The notes: a model not told the origin generated them from the sequence alone. 33,367 bases of DNA from Candidatus Ignatzschineria merdigallinarum (GCA_019113305.1 DXHP01000136.1:1-33367), one strand, 5' to 3'. Shown: positions 1 through 9,476, counted from the stretch's first letter. Numbers and translations are program-made.

Positions 1-1975
1 CATCGCTAAACCAGTGAAACGTTCAGCTAAAATCGATGACGATAATAAGTCTGACAAAAAAACCCGTAAATCAGGATCGCGTCGCCGTGGTCGTGATGAA
101 GATGATGACCGCGCAGAAATTTCACTAAAACGTGAAAACAAACGCACTACTCGTCGTCAAACAAGACGCAATGCACAGCCTCAACAACATGGTTTCCAAT
201 TACCAACGGCAGCCAAACAGATTGAAGTAGAATTAGGTGAAACAATTAGTGTTGCAGATCTTGCACACAAAATGTCAATCAAAGCAGCGGAAGTTATCAA
301 AGCATTGATGAACCTAGGTTCGATGGTGACTATTAACCAATTGCTTGACCGCGAAACAGCAGCAATCGTTGTTGAAGAGATGGGTCATACTTACAAGTTT
401 GTGAGTGAAAATCCTCTTGAAGATGAGTTAATTGCATCAATCGAACAAGGTGGTGCAGATCTTCTTAAACAGCGTCCACCAGTTGTCACAATTATGGGTC
501 ACGTTGACCATGGTAAAACATCACTTCTCGACTATATTCGTAAAGAACATGTTGCAAGTGGTGAAGCCGGCGGGATTACTCAGCATATCGGTGCCTATCA
601 TGTAAAAACAAGCAAAGGCGTGATCTCGTTCCTTGATACTCCGGGACACAGTGCGTTCGCTGCAATGCGTGCTCGTGGTGCAAAAGTTACCGATATTGTC
701 GTTCTTGTTATCGCGGCAGATGATGGCATCATGCCACAAACAATCGAAGGAATTCAGCATGCGAAAGCATCGAATACGCCGGTAATTGTTGCTGTTACGA
801 AAGTAGACAAACCTACTGCTGACAAAGATCGTATCATGTCAGAACTGACACAGTACGGCATTGTTTCTGAAGAATGGGGCGGAGAAAACCTCTTTGCTTT
901 TGTTTCTTCAAAAACAGGAGAAGGAATTGATCATTTACTCGATCAAATTCTTGTTCAAGCAGAAGTTCTCGAACTCAAAGCAATTGCAGAAGGCCCTGCT
1001 CGTGGTTCTGTTATTGAATCAAAACTCGATCGTGGTCGTGGTCCTGTTGCTTCTATTCTCGTTCAATCAGGTTGCCTCAAAAAAGGAGATATCCTCCTTG
1101 CCGGTTATGAATATGGCCGCGTAAGAGCATTGATCGATGAAAATGGTCAACAGGTTGAAAGCGCATCACCATCGATTCCTGTTGAAGTAATCGGTTTATC
1201 AGGTGTTCCAAATGCCGGTGATGAAGTCATGGTCGTTCCTGATGAACGTAAAGCACGTGAAATCGCGCTATTCCGTCAAGGTAAATTCCGTGAAATCAAA
1301 TTAGCAAGACAGCACAAATCAAAACTTGAAAATCTCTTTAGTTCAATGGGCGAAGCAGAAACAAAACGTCTTAACATTGTACTTAAAGCCGACGTTCAAG
1401 GTTCTATTGAAGCTATTGTTAACGCTCTTCATGAATTATCAAATGATGAAGTAACCGTTTCTGTTGTTGCAAGTGGCGTGGGTGGTATTACAGAATCAGA
1501 TGCAAACTTAGCCGTTTCATCAGATGCGCTGGTCATTGGATTTAACGTCCGTGCGGATAATAGCGCGCGTAAGATTATTGAAGATGAAGGCTTATCACTT
1601 TACTACTACAGCGTCATCTATGATGTCATTGATGAAGTAACGAAAGCATTAATTGGTAAACTTGCACCGCAATTTAAAGAACAAATTATCGGTATTGCTG
1701 AAGTTCGTGATGTCTTTAAATCACCAAAACTTGGAGCGATTGCTGGTTGTATGGTTACGGAAGGTTTAATCAAACGTCATAGCCCAATTCGTGTCCTTCG
1801 TGATAACATTGTGATCTATGAAGGTGAACTTGAATCATTACGTCGCTTCAAGGATGACGTTAATGAAGTTCGCGCAGGTATTGAGTGTGGTATCGGTGTG
1901 AAGAACTATAATGATGTTCGCACAGGTGACCAAATCGAAGTATTTGAAACTGTTGAAGTAGAACGCAAACTATAA
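1..1975 (+). CDS. infB: Translation initiation factor IF-2 (5' truncated by window edge)
   Basis: GTPase that places initiator fMet-tRNA on the 30S subunit and promotes subunit joining. The frame is open to the left edge (the triplets before the track's GTG at base 14 continue it), so this is the C-terminal ~658 residues of a protein usually 830-900 aa long. The visible part starts in the charged Lys/Arg/Asp-rich linker, then an IF2_N helical domain ([20 protein letters not shown]), the G domain with GHVDHGKTS (G1), DTPGH (G3) and TKVDK (G4), then beta-barrel domains and the C-terminal fMet-tRNA-binding domain. Its TAA overlaps the rbfA ATG by one base (TAATG), so translation is coupled. First gene of infB-rbfA-truB as seen here; nusA would be expected upstream. 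Confidence 0.98.
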   Translation, partial: IAKPVKRSAKIDDDNKSDKKTRKSGSRRRGRDEDDDRAEISLKRENKRTTRRQTRRNAQPQQHGFQLPTAAKQIEVELGETISVADLAHKMSIKAAEVIKALMNLGSMVTINQLLDRETAAIVVEEMGHTYKFVSENPLEDELIASIEQGGADLLKQRPPVVTIMGHVDHGKTSLLDYIRKEHVASGEAGGITQHIGAYHVKTSKGVISFLDTPGHSAFAAMRARGAKVTDIVVLVIAADDGIMPQTIEGIQHAKASNTPVIVAVTKVDKPTADKDRIMSELTQYGIVSEEWGGENLFAFVSSKTGEGIDHLLDQILVQAEVLELKAIAEGPARGSVIESKLDRGRGPVASILVQSGCLKKGDILLAGYEYGRVRALIDENGQQVESASPSIPVEVIGLSGVPNAGDEVMVVPDERKAREIALFRQGKFREIKLARQHKSKLENLFSSMGEAETKRLNIVLKADVQGSIEAIVNALHELSNDEVTVSVVASGVGGITESDANLAVSSDALVIGFNVRADNSARKIIEDEGLSLYYYSVIYDVIDEVTKALIGKLAPQFKEQIIGIAEVRDVFKSPKLGAIAGCMVTEGLIKRHSPIRVLRDNIVIYEGELESLRRFKDDVNEVRAGIECGIGVKNYNDVRTGDQIEVFETVEVERKL

Positions 1976-2367
1976 TGAGTAATAATTCACGTTTAAAACG
2001 CATTGATGAGCAGCTCCGTCAGGAGCTCTCAATGCTAATTCGCAAAGAAATCAGTGATTCACGCGCGATGATGGTTTCCATCACGCTCGTGGAGACCGTT
2101 CGGGACTTTTCCCAAGCGAAAGTCTACGTGACCTACTTAGGTCCGGAAGAAGAGCGCGGGGATGTCATCGATCTACTCCACGAGTATGGACCAGAGTTTC
2201 GCCGTCAATTAGGTAAAATATTACGCTTACGGACCATTCCTCGTTTCCATTTTATCTACGATGATCTCCTTGAAAAGAGCAACAAGATGACTTCCTTAAT
2301 TACAGAAGCCATTCGTTCCGATGAAATGAAAGCAGAGAAAAGTCGCACAGATGAATCAGAAGATTAA
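1975..2367 (+). CDS. rbfA: Ribosome-binding factor A
   Basis: Small KH-like 30S maturation factor that helps process the 16S 5' end and is needed at low temperature. The 130-aa length fits the family. Characteristic segments are RIDEQLRQELSMLIRKEI near the N terminus and the later RTIPRFHFIYDD. It starts on the last base of the infB stop codon and overlaps truB by 17 bp, so the three genes form one translationally coupled operon. The acidic/basic C-terminal tail is variable in the family. Confidence 0.97.
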   Translation: MSNNSRLKRIDEQLRQELSMLIRKEISDSRAMMVSITLVETVRDFSQAKVYVTYLGPEEERGDVIDLLHEYGPEFRRQLGKILRLRTIPRFHFIYDDLLEKSNKMTSLITEAIRSDEMKAEKSRTDESED

Positions 2368-3271
2368 ACATAAACGCCGTCATATTGACGGCATTTTGCT
2401 TTTAGATAAACCTAAAGGCATGACAAGTAACAATATTCTTCAAAGAGTTAAGAGAATCTTCAATGCCGAAAAAGCAGGTCATAGTGGCACATTAGACCCT
2501 ATGGCAACCGGCATGTTACCGATCTGTTTTGGAGAAGCGACTAAATTTGCAGGACAGTTACTCGATAACCACAAAACATACCAATTCACCTGTCAATTAG
2601 GCGAAAAAACCTCGACAGGCGATGCAGAAGGTGAGGTTATTGACACAGTAACCATCCCGCAAAATCTTACAAGAGAACAATTAGAGGCAACATTTGCAAG
2701 ATTTCTAGGGGAGATCGAGCAAGTACCGCCGATGGTTTCTGCCCTTCATCATGAAGGGAAACGGCTGTATGAGTTAGCAAGAGAAGGCATTGAAGTTGAA
2801 CGTCAAGCACGGCGCATTACAATTCATGCTTTATCTCTTGATGAAATTACATCAACCTCCTTTACGGCAACAGTCACCTGTTCAAAAGGGACTTATGTTC
2901 GAGTATTAGCTGAAGATATCGCGAAAGCTCTCGAAACACTTGGGCACTTAATCATGCTCCGCCGTATCACAATTCATCCTTTTGAAAATGAGACGTTGGT
3001 GCCATTTTCAGAAATAGAAGCATTGGCAGATCAATTAGATAGTTTAGATGCGCTCTTACTCCCAATTGATCGAGCAGTCACAGACTTGCCAATCCTCACA
3101 TTCAACCAAGAAGATACCGCCCGTATTCTTCATGGACAAAGGATACGAATTGAAGGTACACTCGATAGTAATTTATATCGCCTCTACAGTGACGATAACC
3201 AATTTTTAGGGATCGGTGCGCCAAATACGCCAACCTCAATTGGCCCGAAACGCATCATCCAACAAAGTTAA
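2351..3271 (+). CDS. truB: tRNA pseudouridine(55) synthase
   Basis: Converts U55 of the tRNA T-loop to pseudouridine. The catalytic aspartate lies in GHSGTLDPMATG (about residues 43-54), and the N-terminal GILLLDKPKGMTSN motif is the standard TruB opening. KGTYVRVLAEDIA is the conserved second core motif. At 306 aa it is full length, with a C-terminal PUA-like part. It begins inside rbfA, 17 bp before the rbfA stop. rpsO and pnp, which often follow truB in gammaproteobacteria, are absent; icd comes next after 54 bp. Confidence 0.97.
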   Translation: MNQKIKHKRRHIDGILLLDKPKGMTSNNILQRVKRIFNAEKAGHSGTLDPMATGMLPICFGEATKFAGQLLDNHKTYQFTCQLGEKTSTGDAEGEVIDTVTIPQNLTREQLEATFARFLGEIEQVPPMVSALHHEGKRLYELAREGIEVERQARRITIHALSLDEITSTSFTATVTCSKGTYVRVLAEDIAKALETLGHLIMLRRITIHPFENETLVPFSEIEALADQLDSLDALLLPIDRAVTDLPILTFNQEDTARILHGQRIRIEGTLDSNLYRLYSDDNQFLGIGAPNTPTSIGPKRIIQQS

Positions 3272-3325
3272 TTTTTAATTGAGATTCACTTTTTTAATTT
3301 TTGATTTTATTTTTTGGAGGGTTTT

Positions 3326-4579
3326 ATGAGTTATCAACATATTGTTGTACCACAGGGCGAGAAAATTACCATTAATAAGGATTTTTCTCTCAATGTTCCT
3401 AATCATCCCATCATCCCTTTTGTTGAAGGAGATGAAGTGGGTGCTGAAATCACGCCTGTGATGAAAAAAGTGATCGATGCTGCAGTGGAAAAAGCATACG
3501 GTAATGCAAAGAAAATCGCTTGGATGGAAGTTTATGCCGGTGAGAAATCAACAAAAGTTTATGGTAAAGATGAGTGGTTACCAAAAGAAACTTTAGAAGC
3601 ACTAAAAGATTTCATCGTTTCAATCAAAGGTCCTTTAACAACCCCTGTTGGCGGCGGTATTCGTTCATTAAACGTGACAATGCGTCAAACCCTTGACCTT
3701 TATCTCTGTATGCGTCCTGTACAGTACTTCCAAGGAGTTCCTTCACCTGTGAAAGAACCAGAAAAAGTAGATATGGTAATCTTCCGTGAAAACTCAGAAG
3801 ATATCTATGCAGGTATCGAATGGGAAGCGGGTTCTCCTGAAGCGAAAAAAGTCATTGATTTCTTACAAGGTGAAATGGGCGTTAACAAAATTCGTTTCCC
3901 AGAAACTTCAGGAATCGGAATTAAACCAGTCTCAGAAGAAGGCACTAAACGTTTAGTTCGTAAAGCTATCCAATATGCGATTGACAATGATAAACCCAAT
4001 GTGACACTCGTTCACAAAGGCAACATCATGAAATTCACAGAGGGTGGTTTCCGTGATTGGGGATATGAGCTTGCCCGTGAAGAGTTTGGGGCAACCTTAA
4101 TCGGTAATGGTCCATGGTGTGAATTCAAAAACCCTAAAACAGGGAATATGATTACGATTAAAGATAGTATTGCTGATGCATTCTTACAACGTATTCTATT
4201 TGAACCAGAAAAATACAGTGTTGTCGCAACATTAAACTTAAATGGTGACTACATCTCTGATGCGCTCGCAGCACAAGTTGGCGGTATTGGTATTGCGCCA
4301 GGCGCGAACCTTTCTGATTCGATCGCGATCTTTGAAGCAACTCACGGAACAGCACCTGACATCGCCGGCAAAAATATTGTGAACCCAGGTTCCATGATTT
4401 TATCTGCAGAAATGATGTTACGTCATTTAGGTTGGACTGAAGCTGCTGATTTAGTCGTTAAAGCGTTAAATGGGGCGATCTCTTCGAAGAAAGTGACTGC
4501 TGACTTCGCTAAGATGATGAAAGATGCGACACAAGTCTCTACAAGCGAATTTGGCGATGTGATGATTTCTAATATGTAA
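3326..4579 (+). CDS. icd: NADP-dependent isocitrate dehydrogenase
   Basis: TCA-cycle enzyme oxidising isocitrate to 2-oxoglutarate with NADP. The 417-aa protein is close to E. coli Icd in length and sequence. [13 protein letters not shown] holds the substrate-binding serine that AceK phosphorylates in E. coli. The metal/substrate motif [17 protein letters not shown] and the NADP-region [13 protein letters not shown] are intact. I chose ATG 3326 with GGAGGG just upstream; the track's earlier TTG at 3314 lies before this ribosome-binding site and would add MEGF. A strong hairpin terminator follows. No aceBAK genes are in the window, so phospho-control cannot be judged. Confidence 0.97.
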   Translation: MSYQHIVVPQGEKITINKDFSLNVPNHPIIPFVEGDEVGAEITPVMKKVIDAAVEKAYGNAKKIAWMEVYAGEKSTKVYGKDEWLPKETLEALKDFIVSIKGPLTTPVGGGIRSLNVTMRQTLDLYLCMRPVQYFQGVPSPVKEPEKVDMVIFRENSEDIYAGIEWEAGSPEAKKVIDFLQGEMGVNKIRFPETSGIGIKPVSEEGTKRLVRKAIQYAIDNDKPNVTLVHKGNIMKFTEGGFRDWGYELAREEFGATLIGNGPWCEFKNPKTGNMITIKDSIADAFLQRILFEPEKYSVVATLNLNGDYISDALAAQVGGIGIAPGANLSDSIAIFEATHGTAPDIAGKNIVNPGSMILSAEMMLRHLGWTEAADLVVKALNGAISSKKVTADFAKMMKDATQVSTSEFGDVMISNM

Positions 4580-4606
4580 TGATCAATTATCTCTAGATAA
4601 GGAAAA

Positions 4607-4635
4607 AGCCTCTAATAAAATTAGAGGCTTTTTTT
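4607..4635. terminator. Bidirectional terminator between icd and csp
   Basis: AGCCTCTAA / TTAGAGGCT is a perfect 9-bp stem with a 5-nt loop. It is followed by a T run on the plus strand and preceded by an A run, so it can end both icd (plus) and the cold-shock gene (minus). Confidence 0.9.
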
Positions 4636-4731
4636 GTGTCCGGTTATTTTTGTTCTAGAGGTTACTAATTAAAAATGCATAACTAACAATTCAATGGAAC
4701 AACTAACTCCTAGACTCTCTTACTTAAAATA

Positions 4732-4935
4732 TTAAGCAGGTTTGCAAACAGTTGTTTGAAGACCACGATCTGACTCTTTCGCTTCAAACTCAACTTTTTG
4801 ACCTTCCGCTAAAGTACGAAAGCCATCACCTTGGATTGTAGAGAAATGTACGAATACATCTGCACCACCGTCATCAGGAGTGATAAAACCGAATCCTTTG
4901 GATTCATTGAACCATTTTACAGTTCCAATACGCAT
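4732..4935 (-). CDS. Cold-shock protein, CspA/CspE family
   Basis: A 67-aa single cold-shock domain, a five-stranded OB fold binding single-stranded RNA/DNA as an RNA chaperone. RNP1 (KGFGFI) and RNP2 (VFVHF) are intact, and [11 protein letters not shown] is the classic start. The track ORF extends to 5028, but the extra 31 residues do not fit the family. ATG at 4935 has GAGG about 6 nt upstream on the minus strand and gives the normal size. It converges on icd across a bidirectional terminator. The upstream region has two inverted repeats (separate entry). Which Csp paralogue this is cannot be decided from sequence. Confidence 0.96.
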   Translation of the reverse strand: MRIGTVKWFNESKGFGFITPDDGGADVFVHFSTIQGDGFRTLAEGQKVEFEAKESDRGLQTTVCKPA

Positions 4936-4957
4936 AAAAAACCTCAAAAATAAATCT

Positions 4958-5018
4958 ATATGATTTAAAATCATATTTAAAAATAGAAACTGTCTACGCA
5001 TCAATTTCAGGTAGACAG
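4958..5018 (-). promoter_or_regulatory. Hairpins in the presumed csp 5' leader
   Basis: Two inverted repeats lie just upstream of the csp start: ATATGATT-taa-AATCATAT (4958-4976) and CTGTCTAC / GTAGACAG (4990-5018, 13-nt loop). Cold-shock mRNAs are known to carry structured leaders that change fold with temperature. That these hairpins act this way is inference. Confidence 0.4.
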
Positions 5019-5086
5019 CTTCTAACATTAAGCGGAAATTCCACTAAATGCAAGATATATATTTTAATTATTAAAAAAGGGCTTCT

Positions 5087-5566
5087 ATGCACATCGCCTA
5101 TCTCTCCCTCGGTTCAAATCTTAATAATCCTCTTGAGCAGATCAAAATCGCCATCAAAGAGATTGATAATATTCCAGAAATTAATCTCATTAATCGATCA
5201 TCTCTCTATAAAACTCCCCCTATTGGACCTGAACAACCCGATTTTATTAATGCTGCAATAAAAATCACGACAACCCTTTCTGCGCATGATCTTCTCACAA
5301 AAATGCAAGAAATTGAGCAAGCACATCATCGAGAACGCATCATTCATTGGGGACCTCGAACATTGGATATTGATCTTATTTTATTTGATGAAGAGAGCAT
5401 TTTGACAGATCGCTTAACCATTCCCCATCCTTTTATGCAAGAACGCGCTTTTGTCTTAGTGCCTTTATTAGAGATCGAACCAATGCTTAAAACCCCACAG
5501 CATGGCTCTCTACAAACAATTTTAGAAACATTAGAAGATCGCCATGATATTAAAATCGTAGAATAA
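5087..5566 (+). CDS. folK: 2-amino-4-hydroxy-6-hydroxymethyldihydropteridine pyrophosphokinase
   Basis: HPPK transfers pyrophosphate from ATP to hydroxymethyl-dihydropterin in folate synthesis. The 159-aa length is typical. Family signatures seen are YLSLGSNLNNP at the N terminus, YKTPPIGPEQPDFINAA, and the ATP/Mg motif WGPRTLDIDLILFD, followed by LTIPHPFMQERAFVLVPL. The start ATG has AAGGG upstream. folK is often beside folP, pcnB or panB; here it stands alone between csp (divergent) and rdgB. Confidence 0.96.
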   Translation: MHIAYLSLGSNLNNPLEQIKIAIKEIDNIPEINLINRSSLYKTPPIGPEQPDFINAAIKITTTLSAHDLLTKMQEIEQAHHRERIIHWGPRTLDIDLILFDEESILTDRLTIPHPFMQERAFVLVPLLEIEPMLKTPQHGSLQTILETLEDRHDIKIVE

Positions 5567-5847
5567 TATTAATGACTAATAACTTTATAATTAAAAAATT
5601 AAATCATCCTTAAATCTAAAAAATATTTTTTGCTCTTTTTTCATCATTATTGACAGAAGAGATCACATAAAAATTGATAATCCTTACCAAAATCAATCTT
5701 GGAGATTCAGTATTAATCAACTTCCCACACTTTGAGGATAAAAATTTCTACAAAATGATCACTCATCTCTCTAGAAATATCTGATTAATCATAACAATCA
5801 ATGAATCTCTCTTCTATTTCACTCTATTCATTAATTGCAGGTTTTTT

Positions 5848-6441
5848 ATGAAAAAAATTGTCATCGCTAGCAATAATGCCGGCAAAATTGCAGAGTTTAA
5901 AGCACTTTTCACGCCACTCGGGATCGAAACGCTCTCCTTAAAGGAAGCAGGAATTATCTCCGATCCTGAAGAAACAGGATTAACCTTCATCGAAAATGCT
6001 CTGATTAAAGCCAGAAATGCCGCAAAAATTAGCGGCTTACCCACCTTAGCCGATGATTCAGGACTTGTCGTTCCCCATTTAAATGGGGAGCCGGGGATTT
6101 ATTCCGCTAGATATAGCGATGAGGCCACCGATGCTGCGAACAATGCTAAGCTCCTCGAAAAAATGCAGTTCCTCACAGAAAATCAACGTGCCGCATATTT
6201 TAAAGCCGTTTTAGTACTCGTCCGTCATGAAAAAGATCCGGTTCCCTTGATAGCAGAAGGGGAAGTTCATGGTTTTATTACACCCAATATCCAAGGTTCT
6301 GGAGGATTTGGTTATGATCCTCTCTTCTATTTTCCTGATAAATCTCAAACTTTTGGTGAATTATCGAGTGAAGAAAAAAATGAAATATCTCATCGTACTA
6401 TCGCTCTTAAAAAATTATCGACAAAACTAAATACTTTGTAA
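5848..6441 (+). CDS. rdgB: XTP/dITP pyrophosphatase (RdgB/HAM1 family)
   Basis: House-cleaning nucleotidase hydrolysing dITP, XTP and ITP to monophosphates, keeping deaminated purines out of DNA. The 197-aa protein opens with IVIASNNAGKIAEF, the family nucleotide-binding motif. It carries LADDSGLVVPHLNGEPGIYSARYS, GSGGFGYDPLFY and SHRTIALKKL at the usual places. It follows folK after a 281-bp AT-rich spacer in which I see no clear gene. Downstream is a DnaA-box-rich spacer with no T-rich hairpin terminator. Confidence 0.95.
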   Translation: MKKIVIASNNAGKIAEFKALFTPLGIETLSLKEAGIISDPEETGLTFIENALIKARNAAKISGLPTLADDSGLVVPHLNGEPGIYSARYSDEATDAANNAKLLEKMQFLTENQRAAYFKAVLVLVRHEKDPVPLIAEGEVHGFITPNIQGSGGFGYDPLFYFPDKSQTFGELSSEEKNEISHRTIALKKLSTKLNTL

Positions 6442-6458
6442 TCAATAAGATAAATACG

Positions 6459-6641
6459 TTATCCACAAAAACAGTTCTCTTGTAGGAGGATAAGTTATCC
6501 ACAAAAATGTGGATAACTCGTGGATAACTTTCCATTTTTTTATCGACAAACTCCTCCATATATTTGTGCATGGACTTTTCAACAGTTAAAAATAGGCTTA
6601 AGATAAGTTATTCACTGATTTTTACCAAAAACTGTGGATAA
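6459..6641. promoter_or_regulatory. Cluster of DnaA boxes between rdgB and brnQ
   Basis: Exact 9-mers TTATCCACA or its complement lie at 6459-6467, 6495-6503, 6508-6516 and 6633-6641, with a one-mismatch box at 6519-6527. Those at 6495 and 6508 form a head-to-head palindrome. DnaA, the replication initiator, binds this 9-mer. No dnaA, dnaN, gidA or rpmH is nearby, so an ordinary oriC is not indicated. A DnaA-titrating, reactivating or regulatory site is possible, but this is inference. Confidence 0.6.
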
Positions 6642-6672
6642 CTATAGCTGCTCATCATCATCTATTCTTTAT
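6484..6672. repeat. Degenerate ~180-bp spacer repeat, copy A
   Basis: Matches 8262-8453 in order: AGGATAAgTTATCC near the left end, GGCTTAA at 6595, then a DnaA box 38 bp later. The box starts TGTGGATAACT, then 7 nt, then CTCATCATCAT. Copy A lies between rdgB and brnQ. Confidence 0.6.
6493..6518. repeat. 11-bp perfect palindrome of two DnaA boxes
   Basis: AGTTATCCACA-aaaa-TGTGGATAACT. Both arms are complete DnaA boxes facing each other across 4 nt. No T run follows, so it is not a normal terminator. Confidence 0.85.
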
Positions 6673-6850
6673 AAAAGAGATGATATTAATAAACGTCTAC
6701 AAGAATTTATTCATTTGATAGCAGTTTGGATCCGATCATTTATCCAATGATCAACAAAATTTAAAAGTTATGAAATTTGGTTTTTAAGTTTTAATTTTTA
6801 TATCAATCGTTAAAAATACGATTAAAACTCAAATTTAATAGAGAATTTGT

Positions 6851-8182
6851 ATGTCAAAAAGAACATTATTTATAGGGTTTATGTTATTTGCCCTGTTTTT
6901 TGGTGCAGGAAACTTAATATTCCCACCTACTGTAGGCCAGTTAAGTGGCAGTAACTTTATGCCGGCAATTATTGGGTTTATTGTGACTGGGGTTGGTCTA
7001 CCGCTCATTGGAATCATCGCAGGATCTTTCTCAGAAGAAGGTTTTAGATCTGAAGCAAAACGTATTCATCCGGCATTTGCGATTTTATTTATGGTGACAA
7101 TCTATCTCACTATTGGACCATTCTTTGCGATTCCTAGAACCGCAATGGTGTCATATGAGATGGCAGTACTCCCATTTTTAGATGGCGGTATTGAAACAAT
7201 GAATTCCAAGATTGGATTTGCCGTTGTCTATTTTGGATTAGCGTTTTATCTTGCACTCAATCCTTCTAAGTTAGTGGAAAGAGTGGGACAAATTCTTACT
7301 CCAGCACTCTTAATTACTATCGTTTTACTAATTATCAGCGCATTTTTTAAATTAGATACTCCTATTACAACCATTAATCCACAATTTGCGAAAGATCCTT
7401 TCTTTGTAGGTTTTTCTGAAGGCTATCAAACGATGGATACCATCGCAGCAGTTGCCTTCGCAATGATTGTAATTACTGCAGTAAAAGCTACAGGCTTAAC
7501 TTCACAAAAAGACGTTTTTAAACAATCGGCTATTGCAGCAGTGATTGCGGGTGTGGGGTTAGGTTTAGTCTATATCTGCCTTGCATGGATCGGAAATCAT
7601 TATCCATTAACAGCAGAAGAAGCTGCCGGCGGTAATATGGGAACGTCTATTTTAACCGGCGTTGCACGTTTAACATATGGGGAAGGTGGTCGTGTACTCT
7701 TAAGCTTAATCGTCTCACTCGCATGTTTAACAACCGCTATTGGCTTAATTGTAGCGGTGAGTAGTTATTTCCACGAACTCTATAGCAAGATCTCATACCG
7801 AGTATATGCCGTTATCTTTACGCTCATTAGCTTCATTTTAGCGAGCCAAGGCTTAAGTACGATCATTATGGGTGCTGTCCCTATCTTGTTAATCATCTAT
7901 CCGATTACAATCGTTTTAATCGTTTTAATCTTCATTGATCGATTATTAAAAGGGATGCCTAATCTTGCATTTCAATTACCGATTTTAGTCACGCTAATCA
8001 TTAGTGCTCTATCTGTCACATTAGGTTATATCGGTGATTCAACATTTAAACTCAAAGCCACTGAGCTTTTAGCTTATTTACCTTACCAAGATAGTGATAT
8101 GGGCTGGATGATCCCAGCAGTGATCGCACTTCTTTTAGGAATTATCTTAGGAAAAGTATTCAATACAAAACAAGGTCTCTAA
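6851..8182 (+). CDS. brnQ: Branched-chain amino acid:cation symporter
   Basis: LIVCS-family inner-membrane carrier importing leucine, isoleucine and valine with Na+ or H+. The 443-aa protein has about 12 hydrophobic segments. The N-terminal FMLFALFFGAGNLIFPP is the family signature, and GPFFAIPRTAMVSYEMAV is the second conserved loop. The start ATG has only a weak purine stretch upstream. The gene is flanked on both sides by related ~180-bp repeats carrying DnaA boxes and ends at a strong terminator. The direct role is clear; regulation is not. Confidence 0.95.
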   Translation: MSKRTLFIGFMLFALFFGAGNLIFPPTVGQLSGSNFMPAIIGFIVTGVGLPLIGIIAGSFSEEGFRSEAKRIHPAFAILFMVTIYLTIGPFFAIPRTAMVSYEMAVLPFLDGGIETMNSKIGFAVVYFGLAFYLALNPSKLVERVGQILTPALLITIVLLIISAFFKLDTPITTINPQFAKDPFFVGFSEGYQTMDTIAAVAFAMIVITAVKATGLTSQKDVFKQSAIAAVIAGVGLGLVYICLAWIGNHYPLTAEEAAGGNMGTSILTGVARLTYGEGGRVLLSLIVSLACLTTAIGLIVAVSSYFHELYSKISYRVYAVIFTLISFILASQGLSTIIMGAVPILLIIYPITIVLIVLIFIDRLLKGMPNLAFQLPILVTLIISALSVTLGYIGDSTFKLKATELLAYLPYQDSDMGWMIPAVIALLLGIILGKVFNTKQGL

Positions 8183-8208
8183 TCCAGAAATCCTGTTAAA
8201 ATTCAGCA

Positions 8209-8235
8209 AAAAGCCGCCACAAGCGGCTTTTTTTA
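8209..8235 (+). terminator. Terminator of brnQ
   Basis: AAGCCGC-cacaa-GCGGCTT followed by a long T run, 29 bp after the brnQ stop. Confidence 0.9.
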
Positions 8236-8261
8236 TGCAAGGAAAAATCGAAAAGAGTAAC

Positions 8262-8453
8262 TTAGGATAATTATCCGCACAAAAACGGTAGAAATCTGTG
8301 GATAACTATGCGATAAAAAAGAGAGCTATTTATCCAAATCTTCATCCAAAGATTTATATCAAGAGATATTCACATAAAAAAAATGGCTTAAAGGTTGATT
8401 ATCCCTAGAAAAAAGGGAAAAATTGTGGATAACTCTGTTACCTCATCATCATT
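8262..8453. repeat. Degenerate ~180-bp spacer repeat, copy B
   Basis: Related to 6484-6672: AGGATAATTATCC, GGCTTAA at 8385, a DnaA box 39 bp further, then 7 nt and CTCATCATCAT. Lies between brnQ and the amino-acid binding protein, so brnQ sits between direct repeats. Confidence 0.6.
8271..8432. promoter_or_regulatory. DnaA boxes upstream of the amino-acid binding protein
   Basis: Exact TGTGGATAA at 8297-8305 and 8424-8432, with one-mismatch boxes at 8271-8279 and 8330-8338, all within copy B of the spacer repeat. Confidence 0.55.
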
Positions 8454-8526
8454 TTATATTTTTAGAAACTTAAGATATAAAAAATAGAGACAGGAAGTTT
8501 AGTATTTTTATCATTGGGAGATCGGT

Positions 8527-9297
8527 ATGTTAAAAAAATTATTTATCGGAAGTTCATTACTTCTCGCAACACAAGTTATGGCTCAAGATGTTATTAAAAT
8601 CGGGATTGAAGGTTCATACCCACCATTTAGCTACATTTCAGAAACTCAAACTATTGAAGGGTTTGAGCCAGATTTGGCAAAATTGTTTTGTGAAAAGATG
8701 GAACAAAAATGCGAAATCGTTCAAGTTGATTTTGATGCATTAATTCCTTCACTCAATACCAAACGTATTGATGCAATTTTAGCGTCGATGTCCATTACAG
8801 ATACGCGTAAAAAAGCGATTAATTTTAGTAACAAGTATTATCAAACACCTGCTAGATTCGTCATTCCTACAGGGAAAACTATTGAAATTACAGATGAAGG
8901 CTTAAAAGGAAAGCGTATTGGTGTTCAAAGTGGAACAATTCATGAAATTTATATGAATGATAAGTACAAACGCTCTTCAGATGTTCGTAGTTATCGTAGT
9001 CTTGATGAAGCGATGATGGATCTTGAAACAGGTCGTATAGATCTTGTATTTGCGGATGTTGTTCCATTAGATATCGGCTATTTACAGAAAGATTATGCTG
9101 ATAAAGTTGAATTTATCGGACCTGCTTTCTTTGAAGAAGAGTGGTTAGGAGAAGGAGTTGGCGTGGGTATTCGTAAAGCGGATAATGAATTGTTAGATCG
9201 CTTCAATGCCGCTATTAAAGCCACTCGCGAAGATGGATCTTACAAAGAAGTCGAGGCTAAATACTTCACCTATGATGTTTATGGCGAAGAAAAATAA
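8527..9297 (+). CDS. Periplasmic basic-amino-acid binding protein (ArgT/HisJ/ArtJ-like)
   Basis: Solute-binding protein of a polar/basic amino acid ABC importer. A clear signal peptide (MLKKLFIGSSLLLATQVMA) is followed by the SBP_bac_3 fold. IKIGIEGSYPPFSY, IEGFEPDLAKLFCEKMEQKC, VDFDALIPSLNTKRIDAI and SMSITDTRKKAINFS track the lysine-arginine-ornithine/histidine proteins, including the cysteine pair of that family. The C terminus ends DGSYKEVEAKYFTYDVYGEE, again ArgT-like. A good ribosome-binding site (GGGAGA) precedes the ATG. No permease or ATPase gene adjoins, so its partner complex is encoded elsewhere. Ligand is inferred from similarity only. Confidence 0.9.
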   Translation: MLKKLFIGSSLLLATQVMAQDVIKIGIEGSYPPFSYISETQTIEGFEPDLAKLFCEKMEQKCEIVQVDFDALIPSLNTKRIDAILASMSITDTRKKAINFSNKYYQTPARFVIPTGKTIEITDEGLKGKRIGVQSGTIHEIYMNDKYKRSSDVRSYRSLDEAMMDLETGRIDLVFADVVPLDIGYLQKDYADKVEFIGPAFFEEEWLGEGVGVGIRKADNELLDRFNAAIKATREDGSYKEVEAKYFTYDVYGEEK

Positions 9298-9442
9298 TCC
9301 GTAAAATTCTATAAATGCTGTTTTTGATCACTAATTGTTCAAAATTCTCATCTAAGATGCTCTGTAAAAGATATTTTATATCACTAAGTATTCTGAAAAA
9401 TAGATAATTTACGGTGTTATGGATTTTTTGTAATTTTATAGA

Positions 9443-9476
9443 ATAGATCTTATCAAGCGATAAGATCTATTTTTTT
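9443..9476 (+). terminator. Terminator downstream of the ArgT-like gene
   Basis: Perfect 12-bp stem ATAGATCTTATC-aagc-GATAAGATCTAT followed by six T. It lies ~145 bp past the stop codon; the DNA between shows no gene. Confidence 0.85.

Noticed and set aside
6680-6718. 12-residue ORF rich in Ile/Leu/Val upstream of brnQ, considered as a leader peptide
   Set aside because: AT-rich DNA yields such codons readily, the ribosome site is poorly placed, and the hairpin after it (GATCATT/AATGATC) has no T run.
6441-6850. Chromosomal origin of replication
   Set aside because: DnaA boxes are present but no dnaA, dnaN, gidA/mnmG or rpmH is nearby and no clear unwinding repeats were seen; kept only as a DnaA-box finding.
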